Source of the DNA: Aquimarina litoralis
GTDB lineage: Bacteria; Bacteroidota; Bacteroidia; Flavobacteriales; Flavobacteriaceae
Direction of reading: 5' to 3'
Length of the DNA: 32,791 bases
Assembly: GCF_019295435.1 (NCBI RefSeq)
Contig: NZ_WEKL01000025.1
Coordinates: 1 to 32,791 of the forward strand
Part shown: positions 8,104 through 16,092 of the stretch, one piece after another
Layout of the letters: every line of letters starts with the position of its first letter
Position numbering within the stretch: position 1 is the stretch's first letter
The notes under the pieces: model-generated
Told to the model about the DNA's origin: nothing
Seen by the model: the letters and a program-made list of their open reading frames with translations, nothing else
Databases searched by the model: none
Program-made: the position numbers and the translations under genes

Positions 8104-9574
8104 AAAAGAACATATAAATATAGTTTGGTTTAAACGAGATCTTAGACTACAAGATAATGGGGCGATTTATAATGCTATAGCTACAAATACACCAACATTA
8201 TTGTTATACATTTTTGAAAATTCCTTAAAAGAAGATAAACATTACAGTAAACGTCATTGGAATTTTATTAAACAATCTATAGAAGATCTTAATAGGCAAC
8301 TTGAAATTTACCAGACAAAAATTATCAGTGTTTCTTCCGAAGTTATTCAGGCAATGGGGATTTTACAACAGTTTTGGAAAATAGATCAGGTGTTCTCGCA
8401 TAAAGAAACAGGTATAAGAAAAACCTATGAGCGTGATAAGGCCTTCTCACGATTTTGCAAGAACAACTTAATTCAATGGGTAGAAAACACAAATAATGGT
8501 ATACATAGAGGTCTTAGAAATAGAGAGAGTTGGAGAGAAGACTGCGAGCATTATATGAATCAGCAGCAGTTTGAATTTAACCCTAAGCCTGATAGTTTTA
8601 TTCCAATTGAAAAAATAATAGAGTTAGAAAAAGTTTTTAAAACCGAAGATCTGCAGACTACTCCAGATATTAATTTTCAACAAGGAGGAACAACCAAAGC
8701 CTATCAATATTTGACTTCTTTTTTTAAAGGAAGGTATAAAAATTATAGTTTTCATATTTCAAAACCTGAGTTAGCACGAAAAGGTTGCAGTCGTTTATCT
8801 CCATATCTAGCTTGGGGAAATCTATCAATTCGACAGGTTTGGCAATATGCAGTCCAACAAAGAGCGGTATCAAATGATAAAAAGCAAATTGATGCTTTTA
8901 CTTCCAGACTACAATGGCAAGTACATTTTATTCAGAAATTTGAGATGGAAGATATTATGGAATTTGAAAGTATTAATAAAGGATATCGGAAGTTAAAGAA
9001 ACGGATTTCGGAAGACTATAAAAAAGCTTGGAAAGAAGGGAAAACAGGATACCCGCTTGTGGACGCATGTATGAGATGTTTACAAGAGACTGGTTATATT
9101 AATTTCAGAATGCGAGCTTTGGTAGTGTCTTTTTTTACCCATAATCTTTGGCAACCTTGGCAAGAAGCAAGTGCGCATTTATCAAGTATGTTTTTGGATT
9201 TTGAGCCAGGAATACATTTTCCTCAGCTTCAAATGCAAGCCGGAGAAACAGGAATTAATACACTACGAATATATAATCCTATAAAGAACAGTATGGATCA
9301 CGATCCTGAAGGTGTTTTTATAAAGAAATGGGTTCCAGAATTAAAAGATCTACCAGTAGCTTACATCCATGAGCCCTATAAAATGCCACCCATGGAACAA
9401 CAGTTTCATGATTTTGAAATGGGAAAAGATTACCCATTTCCCATTGTCGATATGAATACTACCAGAAAAAGGGCTAGTGATACCCTTTGGAAAATGCGTG
9501 ATGATGTATTGGTGAAAAAAGAAGGATATAGAATTTTGAAAAAACATACATTACCAAATAGGAAAATGCAATAG
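8093..9574 (+). CDS. Divergent cryptochrome/deoxyribodipyrimidine photolyase-family protein
   Basis: The 493-residue protein has the antenna-domain start [14 protein letters not shown] and an FAD domain with [18 protein letters not shown], a [11 protein letters not shown] motif, [13 protein letters not shown] and RIYNP followed by [16 protein letters not shown]. These are the framework of class I photolyases. In place of the usual NGGWQWAAGTG block, which holds two tryptophans and the flavin-facing Asn, it reads [11 protein letters not shown]. The classical electron-transfer tryptophan at that place is therefore lost, and the cavity is different. Proteins of this variant type occur in several bacterial groups and are usually annotated only as photolyases. 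The gene overlaps the FeS photolyase (ATGAGTACTGA) and is followed after 3 bp by the DUF2805 gene. It may be a photoreceptor or a repair enzyme with another substrate; activity is not shown by sequence. Confidence 0.82.
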   Translation: MSTEKEHINIVWFKRDLRLQDNGAIYNAIATNTPTLLLYIFENSLKEDKHYSKRHWNFIKQSIEDLNRQLEIYQTKIISVSSEVIQAMGILQQFWKIDQVFSHKETGIRKTYERDKAFSRFCKNNLIQWVENTNNGIHRGLRNRESWREDCEHYMNQQQFEFNPKPDSFIPIEKIIELEKVFKTEDLQTTPDINFQQGGTTKAYQYLTSFFKGRYKNYSFHISKPELARKGCSRLSPYLAWGNLSIRQVWQYAVQQRAVSNDKKQIDAFTSRLQWQVHFIQKFEMEDIMEFESINKGYRKLKKRISEDYKKAWKEGKTGYPLVDACMRCLQETGYINFRMRALVVSFFTHNLWQPWQEASAHLSSMFLDFEPGIHFPQLQMQAGETGINTLRIYNPIKNSMDHDPEGVFIKKWVPELKDLPVAYIHEPYKMPPMEQQFHDFEMGKDYPFPIVDMNTTRKRASDTLWKMRDDVLVKKEGYRILKKHTLPNRKMQ

Positions 9575-9577
9575 CGG

Positions 9578-9862
9578 ATGATACAAAAAGAATTATCAAT
9601 ACGAGATATCGATAGAATTATAGAAATGGCGTGGGAAGATAGAACTCCTTTTGATGCTATCTTACTGCAATTTGGATTGAAAGAACAAGAAGTAATCAAT
9701 TTAATGCGCAGAGAAATGAAGCCATCTAGCTTCAGAATGTGGCGTAAAAGAGTGCAAGGACGAAAAACCAAACATTCAAAAAAACGTACTTTTGAAGAAG
9801 GAAGGTTCAAATGTTCCCGTCAAAAACAGATTACACATAATAAAATTTCAAAAAGAAACTAA
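9578..9862 (+). CDS. DUF2805 / TIGR03643-family protein
   Basis: The 94-residue basic protein opens with a helix-turn-helix-like region: LSIRDIDRIIEMAWEDRTPFDAI, then FGLKEQEVINLMRREMKPSSFRMWRKRV. The remainder is a Lys/Arg-rich tail. This matches the small family DUF2805 (TIGR03643), which is repeatedly found next to photolyase genes in bacteria. The fold and positive charge suggest DNA or RNA binding, but no function is established as far as I know. It starts 3 bp after the third photolyase-family gene, and its TAA overlaps the ATG of the DUF2452 gene by one base, so it belongs to the same transcript. Confidence 0.85.
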   Translation: MIQKELSIRDIDRIIEMAWEDRTPFDAILLQFGLKEQEVINLMRREMKPSSFRMWRKRVQGRKTKHSKKRTFEEGRFKCSRQKQITHNKISKRN

Positions 9863-10260
9863 TGAGTGATAAAAAACCAGATCAAGTAGTTTTTAACGAA
9901 GAAGAGAATAAATATGATGCTGCCTTAAAGCCCTATGCTACCGATGTAGGAGCTCCAACCATAACAATTCCTGATGCTGTTGCATGGAAAAATACGAATG
10001 TGCATAAGGTAAATAAACAGGTAAAGGCCAAATATGATGAGCTAAAAGCGCAGTATGATGTGCTGATGGAACAGTTTGAATATAACAATTTGGTGTATAA
10101 TGCTAAGTTTACTTTTGAGCCGATCGTTGGTGAAACCTATCATTTATATCGCAATAGCAATGAAGAACCGTTTTTATCGATCATAGCACCTACAGAATGT
10201 AACTTTGATCATCTAGGAACCTTTCGGTTAAATGCCGATAAAATGTGGGAGCGATTGTAA
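9862..10260 (+). CDS. DUF2452 family protein
   Basis: The 132-residue acidic protein has a low-complexity start, a central helix (VNKQVKAKYDELKAQYDVLMEQFEYN), then VYNAKFTFEPIVGETYHLY and a final GTFRLNADKMWERL. This is the DUF2452 pattern, a family that also includes the human uncharacterised protein C1orf50. No biochemical function is known to me. Its ATG overlaps the stop of the DUF2805 gene (TAATG), and it closes the photorepair run, converging on the serine hydrolase gene 16 bp away. The linkage to photolyases makes a role in light stress or pyrimidine-dimer repair plausible. Confidence 0.82.
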   Translation: MSDKKPDQVVFNEEENKYDAALKPYATDVGAPTITIPDAVAWKNTNVHKVNKQVKAKYDELKAQYDVLMEQFEYNNLVYNAKFTFEPIVGETYHLYRNSNEEPFLSIIAPTECNFDHLGTFRLNADKMWERL

Positions 10261-10276
10261 TATGCTTTTGAGGGTA

Positions 10277-11440
10277 TTAATTTGTTAGTTGTGTTTCATA
10301 CTTAGCAATTATATCATGAATTTTTCTGTACTCACGATATAATTTTTCATTATCGGCAGCATTAACATTGGTAAGAATAACACGTCCTATCTTATTGTTA
10401 GCATTGAATTGAACATCAGCTTGTATGCCAGGATCGCTTCCTGAATGTCCAATGTTTTTGCTTTTCTTTCCCATTCCTATGAATAGACGTTGGTTGTCTT
10501 TATCTCCAGGAAGCAATACACTTGCGTATTTAGGTGGTAAAAAAATACTATTCTTATTAAATGCCTTGATTAACTCCTGTAATAAAACACTTAAATCTTT
10601 AACATTAGAATATAAACCTCCATCTGGATAGGTGATTAATGAATAATTTGGAACAATTTTACCAGATGGAAAATATCGGGTTGCAAGTTTGTTTTTATCA
10701 ACAGAAGTGAAATTCCAAGTTGTACTATTCAATTTTAAAGGGGCGAAAAGAAGTTTTTTAGATAGGTCTTCTAAGGAATGATTGGTTGCTTTTTCAATTA
10801 CCAAAGCTGCTAATGAAGCATTAAGATTTGCATATTCTGATTGTTTACCTGGTTTGGCCCTAATAAAATTTTTCTTTTTGTACCAGTTGCCATCTGGACT
10901 AATAATTTTAAATAAAAAACTTTCTAAACTCATAGTTTTATGGGACTTGAGAAAGTTAGCATATCCTTTATGGATTTCTTTATGAGGTTGAAATTCTTCT
11001 GCTATATATGATTTTTCATAATGTTTTGTATCTAGAATGGTTGATGTATGGGTAGCTATATGTTTAATACGTATTTCTTCATTTTTATAATATGGGTTAC
11101 TTACTTTAAAAGGCAGGTAATCATTTATTTTATCATCATAAGTTAGTTCATATTTTTCCATTGTTTTTGCTAAAACAACTCCTAAAATAGCTTTTGAAAC
11201 AGATCCAACATTTTGAACAGTATGTTCGGTGAAAGCCGTTTTGGATGTCACATCACTATATCCGAATCCTTTTTTATAAAGTATTCCTTTATGATTTACA
11301 ATTGAAATACAAAAACCTGGTAAATTGGATTCTTCAAAATGACGCTGAAGTTCATTTGTGATTTTTGTAGCTGTTGATTGGCCAAGAGTAGATTGAATAC
11401 AGGCTAAATAAAATAATGTTGTAATTATAATAAATCTCAT
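10277..11440 (-). CDS. Secreted serine hydrolase of the beta-lactamase / class C PBP fold
   Basis: The 387-residue protein has a signal peptide ending near residue 20. The catalytic triad motifs of the family are present: SVSK (Ser80, Lys83), a tyrosine motif SEYANLN, and a GHSGSDPG block near the C-terminus. Such proteins act in the periplasm or outer membrane as D,D-peptidases, esterases or amide hydrolases; the substrate cannot be told. It is the last gene of a minus-strand set, 23 bp after a related protein whose catalytic residues are lost. It ends 16 bp from the convergent DUF2452 gene with no clear terminator between them. Confidence 0.87.
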   Translation of the reverse strand: MRFIIITTLFYLACIQSTLGQSTATKITNELQRHFEESNLPGFCISIVNHKGILYKKGFGYSDVTSKTAFTEHTVQNVGSVSKAILGVVLAKTMEKYELTYDDKINDYLPFKVSNPYYKNEEIRIKHIATHTSTILDTKHYEKSYIAEEFQPHKEIHKGYANFLKSHKTMSLESFLFKIISPDGNWYKKKNFIRAKPGKQSEYANLNASLAALVIEKATNHSLEDLSKKLLFAPLKLNSTTWNFTSVDKNKLATRYFPSGKIVPNYSLITYPDGGLYSNVKDLSVLLQELIKAFNKNSIFLPPKYASVLLPGDKDNQRLFIGMGKKSKNIGHSGSDPGIQADVQFNANNKIGRVILTNVNAADNEKLYREYRKIHDIIAKYETQLTN

Positions 11441-11463
11441 TATGAAATTAAATAAGGTGTTGA

Positions 11464-13170
11464 TTATTTGTGATTTTTGATTTTTTCAAACCACAGGTTT
11501 CGTATCGCATCATTTCTTACGTAAAAACCTTCTACTATGCCTTCAGAGTTTACTCTAAATTCTATACTCTGCATATACCATTGATCTCCAGAAAAAATTT
11601 CTTGTTTGATAGGACTAAAAGTCATAGTATCAGATTTTACATTTGAAGAAATCAGTTTGTTGTCTTTAGCTTCAAAATGATAACCAATTCCTATTTCTTT
11701 ACAATAATACTCGCCACTATATTTAGATTGCAAGTCTTTCTGGGTGAGAGTTTTTGGAGTATATTTTATAAATTCGAAAGGAGTAGCATCTCCAAAGGCA
11801 AAGGACATACTAACTTTATTTTTAGCGTCTTTTGAGAACGTAAGAAATATCTTGTCATCAAAATCTGTTTTCATTTGAAACTTATTTTTGGATATAGGAA
11901 TGAGTGCAGTACTTTGGTTAGGACGAATATATCGGAGTGTATCATTTTCAATTCTAATTTCTCTTGAAATTTCGCCAATAGCATCCCAATAAAACCCTTC
12001 GAACTGTCGATGATAGTTTTGGTCAATTGGAATGGAACGGATAGTACTGAAATCAATCGAAAAAGGCTCTGTAAACTTATTGCCAAGTATAGAATGAGCA
12101 GATAGCATCCCAATATATCCATTATAGGGCTCTCCATTATTGCTTAATACAATCGCGGTAAATTTTTCTGTTGGGAAATTAAAAATTGTCGAAGCATAAC
12201 CATCAATTCCACCTGTAGACATTATAGTTTCTAATCCTCTTTCTTTATGAACATATCGTTGCCCATACATTAAAGTACCTCTCGGAGCTTTATATTCCAA
12301 ACCATTGTTTAATTGTACAAAAGAGGAAAATAAAGTAACGATTTCTTGGGTTTTCGAGTTGGGAGATGCTAAGTTTTTTTCCCAAAGGATCATATCGGAT
12401 AGAGAAGAAGCAATATTGATTCCTGCATAGGTTTCCTTAAGTGATGGGATAAGAGTGATGTCATTATCTTGTATCCTATATGATTGGGCAAGGTTTTTAG
12501 TATTCTGATTGGCAGCGTTTATAACAAATGTATTTTTCATTCCTAAAGGAGTAAAAACCTGTTCTTCCATATATTTCTCAAAAGGCATTTTCGATGCTTT
12601 TTCAATTAGCATTGAGGCTAATAACATATTTGAGCGAGAATATGAAAACTCAGTTCCCGGAATAAAACTTAAAGATTGTTGATTCCTTATAAGGTGTAAT
12701 GCATCTTCTTTCGAAAAGTGATCGGTATCTCTCCAACCAGCTATATTTTTTAGAATTTCAAAATCATGAATTCCTGAAGATTGTTGCAATAAGTTTTTTA
12801 TAGTAAGTTTTTGTTTAAATTTTTTAAAATCGGGAAAGTATAGCGAAAGCTTGTTATCTAATGAAAGTTTTTTCTCTTGATGTAATTGTATAAGGGCGAA
12901 AGCAATAAAACTATCTGATAATTGCGCTAGTTGAAAAGAAGTTTCCTCAGTAATCGGTTGTTGCTTATCAATATTTGCTGTTCCAGCAACCTTTTGTAAT
13001 ATGGTTTTTCCATTTTGAATAAAAGCAATAGCGCCTCCTGGATGAATGGGTTGATTCCAATGCGCCGTAAGACTGTCGATGTATTTGTTTTGTTGGGTTG
13101 TAAGGCTTTGCGATTGTACATAAAGACTAATTAATAAAGCAAAGAATAAAATGTTTTTTGATAGATTCAT
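11464..13170 (-). CDS. Beta-lactamase-fold protein with lost catalytic residues
   Basis: The 568-residue protein has a signal peptide (residues 1-20), a beta-lactamase-like domain (about 30-380) and a C-terminal beta-rich extension. Aligned by eye to the family, the catalytic SxxK motif reads QLSD, with Gln83 where the nucleophilic Ser should be and Asp86 where the Lys should be. The Tyr motif is YSR rather than YxN, and the HxG block reads STGG. The fold landmarks LLQQSSGIHD, LSLDNKLSLYFPDF and GTEFSYSRSN are intact. It is therefore probably a non-catalytic binding or regulatory member rather than a hydrolase. It lies between the DJ-1-like lipoprotein (8 bp) and an intact relative (23 bp), so the three are likely co-transcribed. 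Confidence 0.83.
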   Translation of the reverse strand: MNLSKNILFFALLISLYVQSQSLTTQQNKYIDSLTAHWNQPIHPGGAIAFIQNGKTILQKVAGTANIDKQQPITEETSFQLAQLSDSFIAFALIQLHQEKKLSLDNKLSLYFPDFKKFKQKLTIKNLLQQSSGIHDFEILKNIAGWRDTDHFSKEDALHLIRNQQSLSFIPGTEFSYSRSNMLLASMLIEKASKMPFEKYMEEQVFTPLGMKNTFVINAANQNTKNLAQSYRIQDNDITLIPSLKETYAGINIASSLSDMILWEKNLASPNSKTQEIVTLFSSFVQLNNGLEYKAPRGTLMYGQRYVHKERGLETIMSTGGIDGYASTIFNFPTEKFTAIVLSNNGEPYNGYIGMLSAHSILGNKFTEPFSIDFSTIRSIPIDQNYHRQFEGFYWDAIGEISREIRIENDTLRYIRPNQSTALIPISKNKFQMKTDFDDKIFLTFSKDAKNKVSMSFAFGDATPFEFIKYTPKTLTQKDLQSKYSGEYYCKEIGIGYHFEAKDNKLISSNVKSDTMTFSPIKQEIFSGDQWYMQSIEFRVNSEGIVEGFYVRNDAIRNLWFEKIKNHK

Positions 13171-13178
13171 TTTGATGT

Positions 13179-13928
13179 TTACTTAGATGAGGTAAATTTT
13201 CTGATAATTTCTTTTGCAATTAGATGAGCACTTGTGGGATCCTGACCAGTAATTATTTTGTTATCAACAATGTAGAAGCCGTCCCATCCTTTTTTAGAAT
13301 ATTCAAAATAGGCGCCACGATCAGTAACTGCCTGATCGATGGAAAATGGAAATTGTTTATAGTAGTCGGCTTCTATGTTTTCAAAAGCATCTGGAAATCC
13401 TGTAATTTTTTTATTCTGCATCACAAATTGCCCATCGCTATTTTTGATGTTTACCATTCCTGCAATTCCATGGCAGATTCCTGTGAGCAGACCATCGTTT
13501 TCTTCAGAAATATAGAAGGCTATTTTCTGAATAGGTTTGTTTTCTGCAACTCCAAACATAGCACTCCCACCACCTACATAATAGATGGCATAATAGTCTT
13601 CTTTAACAACTTCAGATGGATGTAGTGTATTTTTTAGTTTGTTTAAAAGTGTGGTATCAAAAAGATAGTCTTGTATAATTGTATCAGAACTATGTATATA
13701 TCCTATAGGAATTTGTCCACCATTTGGACTTACAAAATCTACTTCGATAGTTGCTTTATCAAATTCATGATAGGCATATACAATTTCGGGAAAGTTGTTT
13801 GTGGTTTCAATATCAGAATTACCATAATGTGTTGCATTACTTGTTACAAAAAGTATTTTGTTTGGTTTAGTAAGCTTGTCGGAGCATGAAAAAGAAATGA
13901 TTAGTAATATAAGAAAGAAAAGTCTCAT
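13179..13928 (-). CDS. DJ-1/PfpI-family lipoprotein
   Basis: The 249-residue protein has a lipoprotein signal (lipobox ISFSC at about residue 15), so it is probably anchored in an envelope membrane. The rest is a DJ-1/PfpI fold: the IYYVGGGSAMFGV strand, the nucleophile elbow GLLTGICHGIAGM (Cys followed by His) and the late GQDPTSA strand typical of the Hsp31-like and glyoxalase-like branch. Members act as deglycase/glyoxalase or chaperones, usually in the cytoplasm; an exported lipidated form is less usual. It stands 8 bp ahead of the inactive beta-lactamase-fold gene and 85 bp after the AraC regulator on the same strand, which probably controls the set. Confidence 0.83.
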   Translation of the reverse strand: MRLFFLILLIISFSCSDKLTKPNKILFVTSNATHYGNSDIETTNNFPEIVYAYHEFDKATIEVDFVSPNGGQIPIGYIHSSDTIIQDYLFDTTLLNKLKNTLHPSEVVKEDYYAIYYVGGGSAMFGVAENKPIQKIAFYISEENDGLLTGICHGIAGMVNIKNSDGQFVMQNKKITGFPDAFENIEADYYKQFPFSIDQAVTDRGAYFEYSKKGWDGFYIVDNKIITGQDPTSAHLIAKEIIRKFTSSK

Positions 13929-14013
13929 TTGTTTTTTAAGCGAACCTAGGGAATGTGCTTAAAAAAGGCAGTTAATCTAATTATTCAGGAGTTCGGAATA
14001 ATTATTTGATACT

Positions 14014-15051
14014 TCAAACCTTCTTGTTTTCTTCTCTAAATTTGGATGGAGTTGTACCGGTTTGCTTTTTAAAAGCATTATAAAAAGTAGATTTAGAATT
14101 GAAACCACAATCCAATCCAATCGCTTCTAAAGTAAGATCACTTCCATTTACAATCTTTTCTTTTGCAGCCTGTATTCTAAAAGAATTGATATAGTCATTG
14201 AAGTTAGTATTGAGGTGTTGATTAAGAATTTGAGAGATTTTTACAGAAGATACTTTTAGTAGTGTAGCTACTTTCTGTAGCGTTAGGTTAGCGTCTAAAA
14301 ATAGGCTGTCTTCTAAGAGTAGTTGTTCTAAATGTTGGCTTAGTTTTTCAACTTCCTCCGAATTGATTTGATTACTTTGATATTTTTTTATTTGTAAAAA
14401 TAAGAGTTCATCTCTTCGTTTATAAAAAAGCAGCAATAGAATCAACGCATAAAACACAAAGGAAAAACTTAAAGCACCTACGATATAAGATGTATAATTT
14501 CCAGTGTTAAAAGCCAAGCAGATTATAAAATTACCAAGGAAGATACTGGATAACCAAATTTTAAAAGGTTTGTTTTTGGATTGTTTAAAAATCAATTGAT
14601 GATTTTTAAAAATGACATACCCAGAAAGGATTACAAAAAACAACCATTGCAAATAAATTCCTCTAACAAAATAACTCCAAAGTTTAGGATGATCAGACCA
14701 TGGAAAAAGGAAGTTTATGATAAACGAAACTATACCTAAAGATACGAGAGTACTAACCGCTTGTTTTTTTAAAGTAGAAGAAACTTGGATAGTACTTTTT
14801 ATATAAAAGAATAAAAACGGACCGATCAACCAACAGGCAAACAATCCAAATTGTATATATGCATCCGCAATGGTGTCATAGAAGTAAAAGAACACAGATT
14901 TCCCCACTCTTACACTCAGCGCAAGGAATAGACAACCTAAAAATATATTAGAAAGATGTTTAGGTTTGGAGAAAAAAAGAAAATAAAAACCAACAATAAT
15001 TCCATTAAACGCTCCTAAAGCACTAAAGAAAAAGAGGAGTTGTTGATCCAT
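14014..15051 (-). CDS. Membrane-anchored AraC-family transcriptional regulator
   Basis: The 345-residue protein has seven predicted membrane helices in its first ~215 residues, then a charged linker and a C-terminal AraC-type DNA-binding domain with two helix-turn-helix units (TLQKVATLLKVSSVKISQIL, then LEAIGLDCGFNSKSTFYNAF and TGTTPSKF). This layout of a 7-helix sensor fused to HTH_18 is common in Flavobacteriia, where such proteins are thought to sense a membrane or envelope signal. It is the first gene of the minus-strand group with the DJ-1 lipoprotein and the two beta-lactamase-fold proteins, so a role in controlling them is likely. The target sites cannot be defined from sequence. Confidence 0.88.
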   Translation of the reverse strand: MDQQLLFFFSALGAFNGIIVGFYFLFFSKPKHLSNIFLGCLFLALSVRVGKSVFFYFYDTIADAYIQFGLFACWLIGPFLFFYIKSTIQVSSTLKKQAVSTLVSLGIVSFIINFLFPWSDHPKLWSYFVRGIYLQWLFFVILSGYVIFKNHQLIFKQSKNKPFKIWLSSIFLGNFIICLAFNTGNYTSYIVGALSFSFVFYALILLLLFYKRRDELLFLQIKKYQSNQINSEEVEKLSQHLEQLLLEDSLFLDANLTLQKVATLLKVSSVKISQILNQHLNTNFNDYINSFRIQAAKEKIVNGSDLTLEAIGLDCGFNSKSTFYNAFKKQTGTTPSKFREENKKV

Positions 15052-15362
15052 TAATAAAAGTTCTAGAATTTAAAAATGGAAAGTTAAATAAAATATGGAA
15101 AAGAGTTGATAGGTTTTTGCGTATGATATATAATAAGATTATTGTGAAGATAACCGGGATTAAAAACCTTAAAACTTTGAATAGATATAGGAAAACTTCT
15201 CAGAGATCTGCAAAGGAATGGATGAATAAAATTTGGTAACAAAAGTCAATCAATAGGTTTTGAACATATTTTTTTTAATTTAATTGTTAAATACTTGAAA
15301 TTATAGGTGTCTTCAGAGGTTAATAAATTGTGGAAGAAATATCATTTTTGGGTGAAAAATAG

Positions 15363-15388
15363 AAAAACCAACCTTCAGGTTGGTTTTA
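15363..15388 (-). terminator. Intrinsic terminator of the 30-residue membrane protein gene
   Basis: A 10-bp stem AAAACCAACC/GGTTGGTTTT (15364-15373 with 15378-15387) with a TTCA tetraloop. On the minus strand it runs into a U-run and begins 8 bases after the stop codon at 15395. Confidence 0.75.
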
Positions 15389-15394
15389 ATTCAA

Positions 15395-15487
15395 TTACTC
15401 ATTCTTTTTGTAGCTTTTCCAATTAATAATCAAGCCAATTATAGCTAGAATTATTCCAGCTAATGAAAAAATGTTCTCAATACTCAT
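15395..15487 (-). CDS. 30-residue single-helix membrane protein
   Basis: A short frame on the minus strand encodes MSIENIFSLAGIILAIIGLI plus a ten-residue tail ending KSYKKNE. Residues 6-21 form one hydrophobic helix with small residues, followed by a positively charged end that would stay in the cytoplasm. A perfect -7 box (15526-15533) stands about 40 bp upstream and an intrinsic terminator directly follows the stop, so this looks like a complete transcription unit. No family is recognised. Possible roles for such peptides include membrane-stress modulators, regulators of a larger membrane protein, or a type I toxin. The protein sequence itself has no toxin hallmark that I can name. It lies in a non-coding gap and would be missed by usual gene-length limits. 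Confidence 0.6.
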   Translation of the reverse strand: MSIENIFSLAGIILAIIGLIINWKSYKKNE

Positions 15488-15525
15488 GATTTTATGATGA
15501 CAGCCTTTTTTTATTAATAATCTAT

Positions 15526-15533
15526 CAAATTTA
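15526..15533 (-). promoter_or_regulatory. -7 box for the 30-residue membrane protein gene
   Basis: On the minus strand the sequence is TAAATTTG, a perfect TAnnTTTG match. It would give a leader of about 30 bases. No -33 TTG is seen at the expected distance. Confidence 0.45.
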
Positions 15534-15561
15534 TTTATGTATATAAATTTTTTCGGCTGCC

Positions 15562-15640
15562 ATACCTATTATGAAAAAATATATAACAAGCTGGTTCTAT
15601 ATTATATTATAGAACAAATTATATTTTTTCATGATGGTAT
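15562..15640. repeat. 79-base nested palindrome
   Basis: The outer arms pair GAAAAAATAT (15573-15582) exactly with its complement at 15621-15630 and extend outward through ATG/CAT and ATACC/GGTAT with one bulge. An inner hairpin pairs GTTCTATA (15594-15601) with TATAGAAC (15608-15615) around a six-base loop. It could fold as a cruciform or as a long RNA hairpin. It resembles a small palindromic or MITE-like element, but no target-site duplication or second copy is seen here. Confidence 0.5.
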
Positions 15641-15867
15641 CACCTAACTTTAGATAATACAATTGGTTTGTTGATTATAGCTATAAGTTAATGATAAAAT
15701 TCTACATAATCAATAAAAAGTCTATATACTTTAAGGAATAATTATTTTTGATATTTGTTTGTTATAAAATGTTATCAAAAACAAATAGAATTTAGAATTA
15801 ATCTATACCACACGTTTCTCAAGAAGTTCTGTTCTGTCTGTATCGTTTTTTTAATTTTGAAGGTGTA

Positions 15868-16092
15868 TTAATTTATCTTAATATAATAGTAAACTGAAAC
15901 ATTTTTTGGTCTAGTTTCTTCAGCTCCTTTTTTATTCAAACTGGTTGTATTTTGTACATCGTTTCCATTTATTTCGTTTCCCAATTTCTATTATGGTTAT
16001 GAACTTTAAGCCAATTACCACCTGTTGTTGTTGCATGATAACTAATCTTATGTAAAATAGAGCCAGATTGTACTTCTTTAATATACAAAATC
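15868..16092 (-). pseudogene. Frameshifted 3' remnant of a phage tail-fibre / collar-type gene
   Basis: Two overlapping minus-strand frames carry consecutive parts of one protein. From 16092 down to 15969 one frame reads EVQSGSILHKISYHATTTGG, then NWLKVHNHNRNWETK and a stop. From 15987 down to 15868 the other frame reads NGNDVQNTTSLNKKGAEETR and PKNVSVYYYIKIN and a stop. The ending ETRPKNVxVxYxIKIN is typical of the C-terminus of phage-tail-collar and tail-fibre-like proteins. Only about 75 codons remain, with a frameshift near 15969-15987 and no start, so it is a dead fragment. It marks former presence of a prophage, tailocin or similar tail-fibre gene. Confidence 0.65.

Noticed and set aside
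13224-13625. 133-codon plus-strand frame opposite the DJ-1 gene
   Set aside because: Antisense to a well-supported gene, with Cys/Phe-rich composition typical of a shadow frame.
13978-14004. 9-bp inverted repeat TAATTATTC/GAATAATTA after the AraC gene
   Set aside because: AT-only stem with no U-run; too weak to call a terminator or operator.
15123-15239. 38-codon plus-strand frame upstream of the accessory gap
   Set aside because: Open frame in AT-rich DNA with no promoter, terminator or family signal; likely chance.
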